This document shows positions 51,689-60,148 of a DNA stretch of 64,000 bases, in pieces. The translations under genes and the position numbers were made by a program. Numbering within the stretch: the stretch's first letter is position 1; each line of letters starts with the position of its first letter. The DNA comes from Flemingiibacterium sp045636145. GTDB taxonomy: Bacteria > Bacillota > Clostridia > Oscillospirales > CAG-272. The DNA is taken from NCBI GenBank assembly GCA_045636145.1, contig JAZTWV010000042.1, positions 15,690 through 79,689 of the forward strand. Direction: 5' to 3'. The notes under the pieces were generated by a model, which saw only the letters and a list, made by a program, of their open reading frames with translations, had not been told where the DNA came from and did not search any database.

Positions 51689-52207
51689 ATGGAAAACGAT
51701 ACAATGAGATATACAGTGGCAGTGCTGGTACTTAACAAATTCGGCGTACTCAACAGAGTAACAAGTATGTTTCGCCGCCGCCGTTTCAATATCAGTGCTC
51801 TTACTGTAAGTGAGACCGAATCTGCGGAATATTCCCGTATTACCGTCAGATTCGACGGTGATGAGCTTAATAAGGAGCAGCTTATAAATCAGCTTTACAA
51901 GCTGCCCGACGTATGCTATATCCGAGAGCTTTCCGAGGATAATTCCGTAAGCTCCGAGCTTATGCTCATCAAAATGGAAAACAATACCGAAACCAGAGAT
52001 GATATTCTCACCGCCGCATCCGCATTTGATGCAAAAACCGTAGAATACTCCCGTGACGCCATGGTATTTGAGCTTACAGGCTCAAGCCGTAAGATTGATG
52101 ACTTTATTGACCTTATGCGCGATTATACCATACTTGAAATCTGCCGTACAGGCATAGTTTCTCTTGAAAAAGGCAGTACGACAATAAGAAAGGTCACAAA
52201 CCTTTAA
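51689..52207 (+). CDS. ilvN: Acetolactate synthase small (regulatory) subunit
   Basis: This 172-residue subunit activates IlvB and confers valine feedback. An ACT domain occupies about 6-80 (TVAVLVLNKFGVLNRVTSMF and NISALTVSETE), and a C-terminal regulatory domain (about 85-170) has IDDFIDLMRDYTILEICRTG. Length is normal. The operon ends 30 bases later at a bidirectional terminator. Confidence 0.95.
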   Translation: MENDTMRYTVAVLVLNKFGVLNRVTSMFRRRRFNISALTVSETESAEYSRITVRFDGDELNKEQLINQLYKLPDVCYIRELSEDNSVSSELMLIKMENNTETRDDILTAASAFDAKTVEYSRDAMVFELTGSSRKIDDFIDLMRDYTILEICRTGIVSLEKGSTTIRKVTNL

Positions 52208-52238
52208 GGAACTCTGCCATAAATAAAATTCCACTAAA

Positions 52239-52274
52239 AAACACCGTCGGTATTCGATACCAACGGTGTTTTTT
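52239..52274. terminator. Bidirectional terminator between ilvN and the PII-like gene
   Basis: AACACCGT-GGTAT pairs with ATACC-ACGGTGTT (52239-52270), with TTTT on the plus side and TTTTTT on the minus side. It ends both convergent operons. Confidence 0.92.
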
Positions 52275-52283
52275 GCACGGTAA

Positions 52284-52949
52284 TTATATTCTCATTGCCT
52301 TGTCAACGCCAACGGAGCAAATAATAGCCTGCGCGTCACTGCGCATACCAAGCTCACGGTTTACATTCTCCATCAGCGTATCGCGAATGGTATCCGGCAC
52401 CATAATAGCCACGATATCACGCTCTTCTTCAAGAGTAATACCGAGAAGCTCGCCTGATTCATTGTCCGCAAGGTTTGCCTTTATCACAGTTCCGCCTGTA
52501 GCACCTGCCTTGCGTGCCGCCTGCATAACTTCGTCGGCATATCCGCGATTTACAGCTATAAGCACCAAGCTGTGCTTGTATTCATTCTTCATAGTTATAT
52601 CTGCCTCCTGTACATTAAGCTTACTCGCCGCGCGGGATGCAAGCACCGCAGTAAGATTATTTATTGCGCTAAGTGGGATTACCATCATTATGCCATGACC
52701 GCGTCCAAGCGTTGGATTACTTTCAAGCTCCATTGTGAAGCTCTCTGCCGCACGTCTTGCGGCAAGGCTTATTACGATGTCCTTATCTCTCGAACCGATA
52801 CCGAGAATATCCATCATTTCACTTGATGCAGTTCCCTGTCCCACCGCTCTCAGATGCCACACGATTCCATGAGAATTAAGGGAATTAACAATAAACGAGC
52901 CTTCTCCACGCTTGGTGATAGTCAAAAGAAGCATCATTCTCTCACTCAT
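52284..52949 (-). CDS. Tandem PII-like (GlnB-family) signalling protein
   Basis: This 221-residue protein appears to be two ferredoxin-like PII domains in a row. The first runs from MMLLLTITKRGEG to IMMVIPLSA (1-95), the second from HSLVLIAVNRGYADEVMQAARKAGATGGTVIKA to the end (125-221). The latter contains the GATGGT pattern that in PII precedes the nucleotide site, and the acidic EEERDIVAIMVP strand. The long T-loop with its modified Tyr is not evident. PII proteins commonly bind and gate membrane transporters; here the gene overlaps the DUF1538 membrane-protein gene by four bases, strongly suggesting a sensor/transporter pair. Confidence 0.85.
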   Translation of the reverse strand: MSERMMLLLTITKRGEGSFIVNSLNSHGIVWHLRAVGQGTASSEMMDILGIGSRDKDIVISLAARRAAESFTMELESNPTLGRGHGIMMVIPLSAINNLTAVLASRAASKLNVQEADITMKNEYKHSLVLIAVNRGYADEVMQAARKAGATGGTVIKANLADNESGELLGITLEEERDIVAIMVPDTIRDTLMENVNRELGMRSDAQAIICSVGVDKAMRI

Positions 52950-54454
52950 CTTGCCGTCTCCCTCTCATCATCAAAGTAAATAATACTGTCGTCTATATTT
53001 CCAAGCTCAGTCGCCGCCTGCTTATGTCTTGCTCTTCTGCGAAGCTCCGCAAACAGTCCGATACACTGTATAGTTATAAGCGGCGTTATGGCTACCATAG
53101 CCACGATACCGAAAGCGTCGGTAAGAATGTTTCCGCCAAGTGCTGCGCAGGCACCTGTGGCAAAGGGCAGAATAAACGTGGTGGTCATAGGACCGCTGGC
53201 AACTCCGCCGGAGTCAAACGCCACGCCCGTATACAGCGGCGGTACGAAAAAGCTGATTGCAAGCGATATAACATATCCGCCAACCATAAAGGGAAACAGC
53301 GGAATACCGGTAAGCACACGGAGCATCGCAATTCCAACCGAGCAGGCAACACCAACGGAAAGACCGATACCGATAGTCCCCTGCCTTATAGTACCGTTTG
53401 ATATTTCCTCAACCTGTTTTTTCAGCACGTGAACAGCCGGCTCTGCCGCAACGGTGAACCATCCAATCAGCATACCCACAGGAATCAGAACATACGCAAA
53501 TTTACTTTCTGCAAGCTTTTCACCGATAAGCTGACCGGCAGGCATAAAGCCTACATTTGCCGCACAGAGGAACAGAACAAGTCCTATGTAGGTATATACA
53601 AAACCAATGATGGCTCTCGGAAGCTCGTTTCCGTGAAAACGCTTGAAAATAAGCTGAAACAGGATAAACACCGCTACGATTGGCAGAAATGCCATCAGCA
53701 CTTCATATGCGTAGTGGGGTATTTCACGGGCTATGTACATAAACGCATCTTTTGTTGTGGCAAATGATGCCTCAAAGGTCTCATGGGAGTATGCCTGTGC
53801 AGATGACGGCATAAACAAACTGAGCACCATTACCGACATAATGGGTCCAACACTGCACAGTGCAACCGTACCGAAGCTTTCCTCACCGTGATGGGAGCCA
53901 TGCACGGAAGCCATACCTGCACCCAGTGCCATTATAAACGGCACCGTTATAGGACCGGTGGTAACTCCTCCGGAATCGAAAGCGGTAGGAACAAAATCCG
54001 CCGGTGCAAAGCAGGCAAGCACCAGAACCACAGCATAAAATGCCATCAAAAGATAGCTGAGCCGCACACCGAATTTTGTTCGCAACATTGATACTACCAT
54101 GAATATACCTACGCCAACCGCAACAGACAGTATCAGCACCATGTTGTCCACAGCCGGCATAAGCTCCGCCAGCACCTGAAGGTCAGGCTCTGCGATAGTT
54201 ATAAGTATACCGAGCACAAAGCATACAACAAGCTTTATGACATTACGCTTTGAGCGGCTCATCGTAGCACCTATTCCCGCTCCAAGCGGCTGCATCGCCA
54301 TACCTGCACCCATAGTAAACAAACTCATGCCGAATATCAGCGCTACAGCACCGAAAATGAACAGAGTCAGCACACCGGGCGATATAGGCACGATAGTAAT
54401 ACTTAAAACAAGCACTATCGCCGCTATAGGCAGGACAGATGTAACCGATTCCAT
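52946..54454 (-). CDS. DUF1538 membrane protein, internally duplicated
   Basis: This 502-residue protein has 10 or more membrane helices in two homologous halves. Each half carries an AEPxxxVL motif (about residues 88-95 and 337-344) and FDSGGV-GP motif (159 and 413), the second pair followed by similar TVPFIMALGAG and TTTFILPFATG helices. That inverted- or tandem-repeat design is typical of secondary transporters, and conserved Asp/Ser/Gly loops may form the substrate site. The family has no established substrate that I know of. ATG 54454 follows AGGGAAAG. It is first in the operon and its leader contains a terminator. Confidence 0.85.
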   Translation of the reverse strand: MESVTSVLPIAAIVLVLSITIVPISPGVLTLFIFGAVALIFGMSLFTMGAGMAMQPLGAGIGATMSRSKRNVIKLVVCFVLGILITIAEPDLQVLAELMPAVDNMVLILSVAVGVGIFMVVSMLRTKFGVRLSYLLMAFYAVVLVLACFAPADFVPTAFDSGGVTTGPITVPFIMALGAGMASVHGSHHGEESFGTVALCSVGPIMSVMVLSLFMPSSAQAYSHETFEASFATTKDAFMYIAREIPHYAYEVLMAFLPIVAVFILFQLIFKRFHGNELPRAIIGFVYTYIGLVLFLCAANVGFMPAGQLIGEKLAESKFAYVLIPVGMLIGWFTVAAEPAVHVLKKQVEEISNGTIRQGTIGIGLSVGVACSVGIAMLRVLTGIPLFPFMVGGYVISLAISFFVPPLYTGVAFDSGGVASGPMTTTFILPFATGACAALGGNILTDAFGIVAMVAITPLITIQCIGLFAELRRRARHKQAATELGNIDDSIIYFDDERETAR

Positions 54455-54521
54455 AATCTTTCCCTTAAAAATCCCAACACACCTCCACAAATCCGAAAAA
54501 ACGGAGTTTACACACGAAAAA

Positions 54522-54548
54522 GCGGCTGATGTCAGCGCATCCCGCCGC
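54522..54548 (-). terminator. Leader terminator of the DUF1538/PII-like operon
   Basis: On the minus strand GCGGC (54548-54544) pairs with GCCGC (54526-54522) around an inner TGACATCA hairpin, followed by TTTTT. It lies between promoter and start codon, so expression should depend on readthrough. Confidence 0.7.
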
Positions 54549-54567
54549 GATTTTTGCTATTGTAATT

Positions 54568-54596
54568 ATTGTAACATATACAGCACAAAATTGCAA
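54568..54596 (-). promoter_or_regulatory. Promoter of the DUF1538/PII-like operon
   Basis: Reading leftward: TTGCAA (54596-54591) and TACAAT (54573-54568), 17-base spacer. Start near 54561, about 13 bases before the leader hairpin. Confidence 0.75.
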
Positions 54597-54648
54597 GGAT
54601 TTGTTTGTTACGGAAATGTAAAAATCGCTCTCACATGCGTTTTGCCCG

Positions 54649-54686
54649 AAAAAATTCTGCCTCACTTGTGTGAAGCAGAATTTTTT
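54649..54686. terminator. Terminator of the ATP synthase operon
   Basis: AAAAATTCTGC-TCAC pairs with GTGA-GCAGAATTTTTT, starting three bases after the atpC stop. Confidence 0.88.
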
Positions 54687-54688
54687 GA

Positions 54689-54949
54689 TTATTTCCATTT
54701 GTATCCGCCGGCAAGAAGCGTCACCTGCTCCGCACCAACGTTAAGAAGACCGCCATCGGTTGTACCGATGCGCTCTTCCCCATCGGGAAGCAATATCTTG
54801 CAGTCGCAGGGCTTAAGTGCCGTCATAAAGGGAATGTGTCCTGCCATTACAGCAAGCTCCCCCTCGATTCCGCGCACATCTAATTTTACCGCCTCGCCAT
54901 CGAACATATCGCCGTCGGGTGTGGATATTTTCAGCTTGAATACGTTCAT
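54689..54949 (-). CDS. atpC: ATP synthase epsilon subunit, lacking the C-terminal helical domain
   Basis: The 86 residues correspond only to the N-terminal beta-sandwich of epsilon (FKLKISTPDGDMFDGEAVKL, then GELAVMAGHIPFMTALKPC, then GGLLNVGAEQVTLLAGG), which joins the central stalk to the c-ring. Usual bacterial epsilon is about 130-140 residues and ends in two helices that can block ATP hydrolysis. Here the stop follows KWK and a terminator starts three bases later, so this is a true short form and not a frameshift remnant within view. It overlaps atpD by four bases. Confidence 0.93.
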   Translation of the reverse strand: MNVFKLKISTPDGDMFDGEAVKLDVRGIEGELAVMAGHIPFMTALKPCDCKILLPDGEERIGTTDGGLLNVGAEQVTLLAGGYKWK

Positions 54950-56367
54950 TTCACGCCACCGTCTATGGCATTGGCATTTTCTTTTGCCTTAGCAACAGCC
55001 TCGTCTATTGTACCTACGAAAAGGAACGCAGACTCGGGAAGATCGTCGTGCTTGCCGTCGATTATCTCCGCAAAGCCGCGGATAGTTTCCGAAAGCGGAA
55101 CGTACTTGCCTGCAAAGCCGGTGAACTTTTCGCCAACAGTGAAGGGCTGGGAGAGGAAGCGCTGGATCTTTCTCGCTCTTCCGACAAGAAGCTTGTCGTC
55201 GTCGGAAAGCTCGTCCATACCCATGATCGCGATAATATCCATAAGCTCCTTGTAGCGCTGAAGTATACGCTGTACCTCACGGGCAACACGATAATGCTCC
55301 TCACCGAGTATCTCGGCGGAAAGTATGCGGGACGTAGATTCAAGAGGGTCGACCGCAGGATAAATACCCTGAGATGCTATACCTCTCGAAAGAACGGTAG
55401 TTGCGTCAAGGTGAGCAAAGGTTGTTGCCGGAGCAGGGTCGGTAAGGTCGTCCGCAGGCACATATACTGCCTGAATAGAGGTGATAGAACCGCGCTTTGT
55501 GGAAGTGATACGCTCCTGAAGCGCCCCCATCTCCGTTGCAAGTGTAGGCTGATAACCAACCGCAGAGGGCATACGTCCGAGGAGTGCGGAAACCTCGCTT
55601 CCTGCCTGTGTAAAACGGAAAATATTGTCGATAAACAGAAGCACATCCTGTCCCTCTGTATCACGGAAATATTCCGCCATGGTAAGACCGGAAAGTCCTA
55701 CTCTCATTCTTGCTCCGGGCGGCTCGTTCATCTGACCGTACAGAAGTGCGGTCTTGTCGATAACGCCCGACTGTATCATTTCGTTGTACAGGTCATTTCC
55801 CTCACGGGTACGCTCTCCAACGCCGGTAAATACGGACAGACCGCCGTGCTCCTTGGCGATATTGTTGATAAGCTCCATAATAAGAACGGTCTTACCAACG
55901 CCTGCACCGCCGAAAAGTCCTATTTTACCGCCCTTGGAATATGGGCAGATAAGGTCGATTACCTTGATGCCAGTTTCAAGTATCTCGGTTGCGGTGGAAA
56001 GCTCCTCATAATCGGGAGCAGGACGGTGGATATTCCATCTCTCACATTCATCGGGATTCGGCTTGTTGTCAACCGCATCTCCGAGAACATTGAATATACG
56101 ACCAAGCGTAACATTTCCTACAGGCACGCTGATTCCGCGTCCCGTATCTGTAACGACCGTACCGCGCTGAAGACCGTCGGTAGAGGACATAGCGATACAG
56201 CGAGCGGTATTGTCACCGATATGCTGTGCCACCTCAACAGTCAGTGTTCTGTCACCGATAGGCATGGTCAGCGCGTTATAAATTGCAGGCAGTCCGCCTT
56301 CTTCAAATCTCACGTCAACTACAGGTCCCATGACCTGCGCTACGACGCCGTTATGTTTACTGTCCAA
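54946..56367 (-). CDS. atpD: ATP synthase beta subunit
   Basis: The catalytic beta subunit has Walker A GGAGVGKT, catalytic Glu in GVGERTREGNDLY, Walker B DVLLFIDNIFRFTQAGSEVSALLGRMPSAVGYQPTLA (given here by its parts LLFIDN and GRMPS), and DDLTDPAPATTFAHLD. I place the start at TTG 56367, eight bases after GAAAGGA. The frame continues 15 codons upstream to an ATG at 56412, but that has no good site and would add an N-terminal tail unusual for beta. With TTG the product is 473 residues, the normal length. Alternative start remains possible. Confidence 0.9.
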   Translation of the reverse strand: MDSKHNGVVAQVMGPVVDVRFEEGGLPAIYNALTMPIGDRTLTVEVAQHIGDNTARCIAMSSTDGLQRGTVVTDTGRGISVPVGNVTLGRIFNVLGDAVDNKPNPDECERWNIHRPAPDYEELSTATEILETGIKVIDLICPYSKGGKIGLFGGAGVGKTVLIMELINNIAKEHGGLSVFTGVGERTREGNDLYNEMIQSGVIDKTALLYGQMNEPPGARMRVGLSGLTMAEYFRDTEGQDVLLFIDNIFRFTQAGSEVSALLGRMPSAVGYQPTLATEMGALQERITSTKRGSITSIQAVYVPADDLTDPAPATTFAHLDATTVLSRGIASQGIYPAVDPLESTSRILSAEILGEEHYRVAREVQRILQRYKELMDIIAIMGMDELSDDDKLLVGRARKIQRFLSQPFTVGEKFTGFAGKYVPLSETIRGFAEIIDGKHDDLPESAFLFVGTIDEAVAKAKENANAIDGGVK

Positions 56368-56418
56368 AGTGTGACTTCCTTTCGTTCTGATATAAGCCTC
56401 ATTGTATGCCATCGGGCA

Positions 56419-57228
56419 TTATTCACCGGCTCCGGCAACAATTTCGGTAATTTCCTGAGTAATAGCACCCTGCCGCGCACGGTTGTACCGGAGCTGCAAA
56501 CTGTCTATCATCGCAGTTGCATTCTTTCCGGCACTGTCCATCGCCATACGGCGTGCCGCCACCTCAGAAGCAAAGCTCTCACGGAGTGCCGACATAATAA
56601 CTCCGGCAGTATATTCGGGCATGACCTCATTTAAAACGGATATTTCGTCCGGCTCAAAGACCATGCTGGACGCTGACGCCTCCGCATTTCTCGTAAGCGG
56701 CAGTATCCATTTAATCTCTGCATCCTGAGTCATCATGGAAACATACTTTGTGGAAATTATGCCGAGCCTGTCATATTCGCCGTCGGCAAAATCCGCGCAA
56801 AGCTTCTTTGCCAGCACATATGCTTCCTCTGAGGTATATTTCTCCGAGGAATTTATCGCTTTGCCGAACTTTTCGCAGGCACGCTTGCCTATCGGAATAA
56901 ACTCAGCTCCCCTGTAATTCGAAGCGAGTCTGAAAATGTTGGCATTATAGCCTCCAGCAAGTCCGCGGTCGCCGGCTATGACAATAATGCGTGTGCGTGA
57001 AAGCTCGTCGCCCCTCATCTGCATATACGGACTCTTAAGACACTCCGTGCTGCCTGAAAGCTCACTTATAAAAGCATCAAGAGCGGCGGCGTATTCACGC
57101 CCCTTTTTCATAGCATCATTTGCGCGGCGTATTTTGGACGACGCCACAAGTCCCATGGCTTTTGTAAGATGCAGGGTGGAATCAACGCTTTTTATGCGTA
57201 TACGCAGGGCTTTAATATCTGCTCCCAC
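56419..57228 (-). CDS. atpG: ATP synthase gamma subunit
   Basis: The rotating central stalk subunit of 269 residues has long N- and C-terminal helices: the N-terminal KALRIRIKSVDSTLHLTKAMG and the C-terminal MDSAGKNATAMIDSLQLRYN with RARQGAITQEITEIV. The middle Rossmann-like part contains VIAGDRGLAGGYN. It lies two bases after atpA and before atpD, in the usual order. Confidence 0.95.
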   Translation of the reverse strand: MGADIKALRIRIKSVDSTLHLTKAMGLVASSKIRRANDAMKKGREYAAALDAFISELSGSTECLKSPYMQMRGDELSRTRIIVIAGDRGLAGGYNANIFRLASNYRGAEFIPIGKRACEKFGKAINSSEKYTSEEAYVLAKKLCADFADGEYDRLGIISTKYVSMMTQDAEIKWILPLTRNAEASASSMVFEPDEISVLNEVMPEYTAGVIMSALRESFASEVAARRMAMDSAGKNATAMIDSLQLRYNRARQGAITQEITEIVAGAGE

Positions 57229-57230
57229 GG

Positions 57231-58754
57231 TTAATTACCTCGCACGCAAAGGTCTGTGCGCACACGGTTAAGCTCGTTTATAGCTTCTTCAAGCGTATCT
57301 GTCTCGCTCTTTTCCCAAGAACCGCTCTCTATCTTGCAAAGCAACTCCGGGAATTTTGATTCAAGCAGCTCGTAGAGTGCAGCCTCCCAAACGCTGACAT
57401 TTTTAACCTCAACCTTGTCAAGGAATCCGTGAATAACAGCGTAAACGATGGCAACCTGGCATCCTACGCGAACAGGAGCATTTCTTCCCTGCTTCAGCAC
57501 CTCAACTATACGCTCACCAAGGGCAAGTCTTGCCTTGGTGTCCGCATCGAGGTCGCTTCCGAACTGAGCAAAGGACTGAAGCTCGCGGTACTGCGAATAA
57601 AGCAGCTTAAGCTCGCCCGAAACCTTTTTCATGGGTTTTAACTGTGCAGAGCCGCCAACACGGCTTACAGATACGCCGGGGTTGATAGCCGGCATGATTC
57701 CCGAATGGAACAGCTCGGTCTCAAGGAATATCTGACCGTCGGTTATGGAGATAACATTGGTGGGGATATACGCCGAAACGTCGCCCGCCTGTGTTTCTAT
57801 AATGGGAAGTGCGGTAATTGAGCCTCCACCGTATTCGGGTGCAACGCACGCCGCTCTCTCAAGCAGACGGGAGTGCAGGTAGAATACGTCACCGGGATAA
57901 GCCTCACGGCCCGGCGGACGGCGGATAAGCAGGGAGAGTGCACGGTAAGCAACCGCGTGCTTTGAAAGATCATCATAGATGATAAGCACGTCTTTACCCT
58001 GCTCGCGGAAATACTCCGCCATTGCACATCCCGAATAGGGTGCAATATACTGAAGCGGAGCGGACTCCGAAGCAGATGCCGCAACAATAATGGTGTAATC
58101 CATTGCACCGTGGCGTGTAAGCTCGTTTGCAAGCTGTACCACAGAGGTATTTTTCTGACCAATCGCAACATAGATGCAGATAACATTCTGCCCCTTCTGA
58201 TTGATTATGGTATCAATTGCGATCTCAGTCTTACCGGTCTGTCGGTCGCCGATTATAAGCTCACGCTGTCCTCTGCCTATGGGTATCATGGAGTCAATAG
58301 CCTTGATGCCTGTCTGCAAAGGCACGGATACGCTCTTTCTCTCGATAATGCCGGGAGCTTCGGATTCAATTGGGCGTGTATCGCTGTATTCGATGGGACC
58401 CTTTCCGTCAATTGGCTGTCCAAGCGCATCAACAACTCTTCCAAGCATAGCTTCGCCTACAGGTACGGAAAGAACCCGTCCCGTGCGTTTTACAACCGAG
58501 CCCTCGCGAATCCCGTTTTCGTTTGACAAAAGTGCTACGGAAACAGTTTCGTTTTCAAGATTCTGCGCCATACCGAAGCTGCCGTCATCAAACTCAAGCA
58601 GCTCATTTGCCATACAGTTTTTGAGACCGTATACGCGCGCAATACCGTCACCCACGAGTACCACACTGCCCGTTTCGGTCATCTCTATACGGGATTTATA
58701 GTTTTTTATCTGATCTTTGATAATATTTCCGATCTCATCGGGTCGAAGATTCAT
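57231..58754 (-). CDS. atpA: ATP synthase alpha subunit
   Basis: The non-catalytic nucleotide-binding subunit of 507 residues has N-terminal LRPDEIGNIIKDQIKNY, Walker A GDRQTGKT, DDLSKHAVAYRALSLL, RRPPGREAYPGDVFYLHSR and the conserved PAINPGVSVSRVGG with the arginine finger region. Length and motifs are normal. It precedes gamma by two bases. Confidence 0.96.
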   Translation of the reverse strand: MNLRPDEIGNIIKDQIKNYKSRIEMTETGSVVLVGDGIARVYGLKNCMANELLEFDDGSFGMAQNLENETVSVALLSNENGIREGSVVKRTGRVLSVPVGEAMLGRVVDALGQPIDGKGPIEYSDTRPIESEAPGIIERKSVSVPLQTGIKAIDSMIPIGRGQRELIIGDRQTGKTEIAIDTIINQKGQNVICIYVAIGQKNTSVVQLANELTRHGAMDYTIIVAASASESAPLQYIAPYSGCAMAEYFREQGKDVLIIYDDLSKHAVAYRALSLLIRRPPGREAYPGDVFYLHSRLLERAACVAPEYGGGSITALPIIETQAGDVSAYIPTNVISITDGQIFLETELFHSGIMPAINPGVSVSRVGGSAQLKPMKKVSGELKLLYSQYRELQSFAQFGSDLDADTKARLALGERIVEVLKQGRNAPVRVGCQVAIVYAVIHGFLDKVEVKNVSVWEAALYELLESKFPELLCKIESGSWEKSETDTLEEAINELNRVRTDLCVRGN

Positions 58755-58780
58755 TTTATATGTTCCTTTCTTCCGATATA

Positions 58781-59311
58781 TCAGCCGCCGATAATATCAT
58801 GCGCATCGGCAAGACGGCGGCGCAGACTTCCGTCCATCACCATTCCGTCAACGCTTACGATCATGCCGCCGAGTATACTCTCGTCGACCTTGCAGCAAAG
58901 CTCAACAGGTCTTGAAAGCTTCTTCTGAAGCTTTTCTGTAAGCTCAGCGCGCTGAGCTTCTGTAAGAGGCACCGCACTTACGACCTCTGCCGTACAAGTA
59001 CCGTCAGAAGCCTCATAGAGCTTCAAATACTCGTCAAGGCAGTCGCCAAGCTCGCGGATGTGTCCCCTCTCGCAAAGAAGCTTCACAAAGGAAACCGCAT
59101 ATTCATGAAGTTTTCCGCCAAAAGCTTCTTCAATAACCTGAGAACGCTCGTCAAGCGAAATATTTGGCGCGGCAAGCAGGTCCGTATACATGGGATATTC
59201 CAAAATGACGGATTTCAGCACCTTTACGGATTCCGCTACCTCTCGCTTAATATCTTCCTCTGCGGCAAGTGTAAACAGTGCCGCCGCATATTCTTCGTAT
59301 ATCTGGGTCAT
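58781..59311 (-). CDS. atpH: ATP synthase delta subunit
   Basis: The peripheral-stalk subunit of 176 residues links F1 to the b subunit. It has the six-helix N-terminal domain (YEEYAAALFTLAAEE at the start) and the C-terminal pattern VDESILGGMIVSVDGMVMDGSLRRRL that defines the family. Its start overlaps the end of atpF. Confidence 0.93.
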   Translation of the reverse strand: MTQIYEEYAAALFTLAAEEDIKREVAESVKVLKSVILEYPMYTDLLAAPNISLDERSQVIEEAFGGKLHEYAVSFVKLLCERGHIRELGDCLDEYLKLYEASDGTCTAEVVSAVPLTEAQRAELTEKLQKKLSRPVELCCKVDESILGGMIVSVDGMVMDGSLRRRLADAHDIIGG

Positions 59312-59808
59312 TATTCGTTACCCATGCCGTTTATTACCGAATCAATGAGGTCACGGTGAGTGTCAGCGTTGATCTCACGCTCGATAAGCTTTTCTGCAAG
59401 CAGTGCAGAAACATCCGCGATCTCGCGCTTGATCTCGGATTCGGCTTTCTTACGGTCAAGCTCGATCTGTGCCTCTGCCGCACGAACGATTCCGTCCGCT
59501 TTTTCTCTCGCCTCGGCAACAATGCGCTCTCCATGGCGTTTTGCTTCATCGGATGCGCTTCTTCTCAGTTCATCCGCATCCTGCTCCGCATGGGACAGCT
59601 TTTCTTCATATTCCGTCTTACTTGCAAGTGCAACACGCTTTGCCTCATCTGCGGCGGCATAATCGCCCTCGATATCGGCACGGCGGCGTTCAAGCACCGC
59701 CGTAACAGGCTTATAGAGAAACTTCTTCAAAAGAAGAAACAGTATAAGCAGGTTGCAAAGCGACACCAGCATCTGCCATATGTTGACGGAAATAACTTCC
59801 ATGTTCAT
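59311..59808 (-). CDS. atpF: ATP synthase b subunit
   Basis: The 165 residues form one N-terminal membrane helix (about 10-30, WQMLVSLCNLLILFLLLKKFLYKPV) and a long charged coiled coil rich in Ala, Glu and Lys that makes the stator stalk. Alternative ATG two codons later is possible; the AGGTG site fits the first. It lies in normal order after the c subunit gene. Confidence 0.93.
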   Translation of the reverse strand: MNMEVISVNIWQMLVSLCNLLILFLLLKKFLYKPVTAVLERRRADIEGDYAAADEAKRVALASKTEYEEKLSHAEQDADELRRSASDEAKRHGERIVAEAREKADGIVRAAEAQIELDRKKAESEIKREIADVSALLAEKLIEREINADTHRDLIDSVINGMGNE

Positions 59809-59836
59809 TAAAATTCACCTACTGTAAATTCAAAAA

Positions 59837-60124
59837 TCAACCGCCGATGGTGTTCATGAGAATGTCAACAAATCTGCCGGGGGCAAGGAATATAAGCAGG
59901 ATCGCGATAACCAGCGCGTAAAGACCGGTGGTTTCAGCAATTGCACAACCCATAAGCATGGTTGTTGTAACACTACCCTTTGATTCCGGCTGACGTCCGA
60001 TAGCCTCGCAGGCCTTAGCTACTGCGTTTCCTTCACCGATACCGGGGCCGATACCGGCTATCATCGCCATACCTGCGCCAAGAGCGCACGCGCCTAAAAT
60101 AATACCGATTGCAAGTTCTAACAT
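59837..60124 (-). CDS. atpE: ATP synthase c subunit with sodium-type two-carboxylate motif
   Basis: The 95 residues form the hairpin of the rotor ring. Helix 1 contains GPGIGEG and helix 2 contains AETTGLY, so Glu31 stands where sodium-binding rings have Gln, with Glu64, Thr65, Thr66 and Tyr69 in the second helix. The RQP loop (residues 44-46) is standard. The Glu/Glu pair matches the two-carboxylate sodium motif described for the Fusobacterium nucleatum ring. ATG 60124 is eight bases after GGAGG; a TTG five codons earlier overlaps that site. Confidence 0.94.
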   Translation of the reverse strand: MLELAIGIILGACALGAGMAMIAGIGPGIGEGNAVAKACEAIGRQPESKGSVTTTMLMGCAIAETTGLYALVIAILLIFLAPGRFVDILMNTIGG

Positions 60125-60148
60125 TTTTATATCCTCCAAAAATAAAAT

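Noticed and set aside
55048..56634. 528-codon open frame on the plus strand opposite atpD and atpG
   Set aside because: It mirrors conserved ATP synthase genes; no start signal and no recognisable domain.
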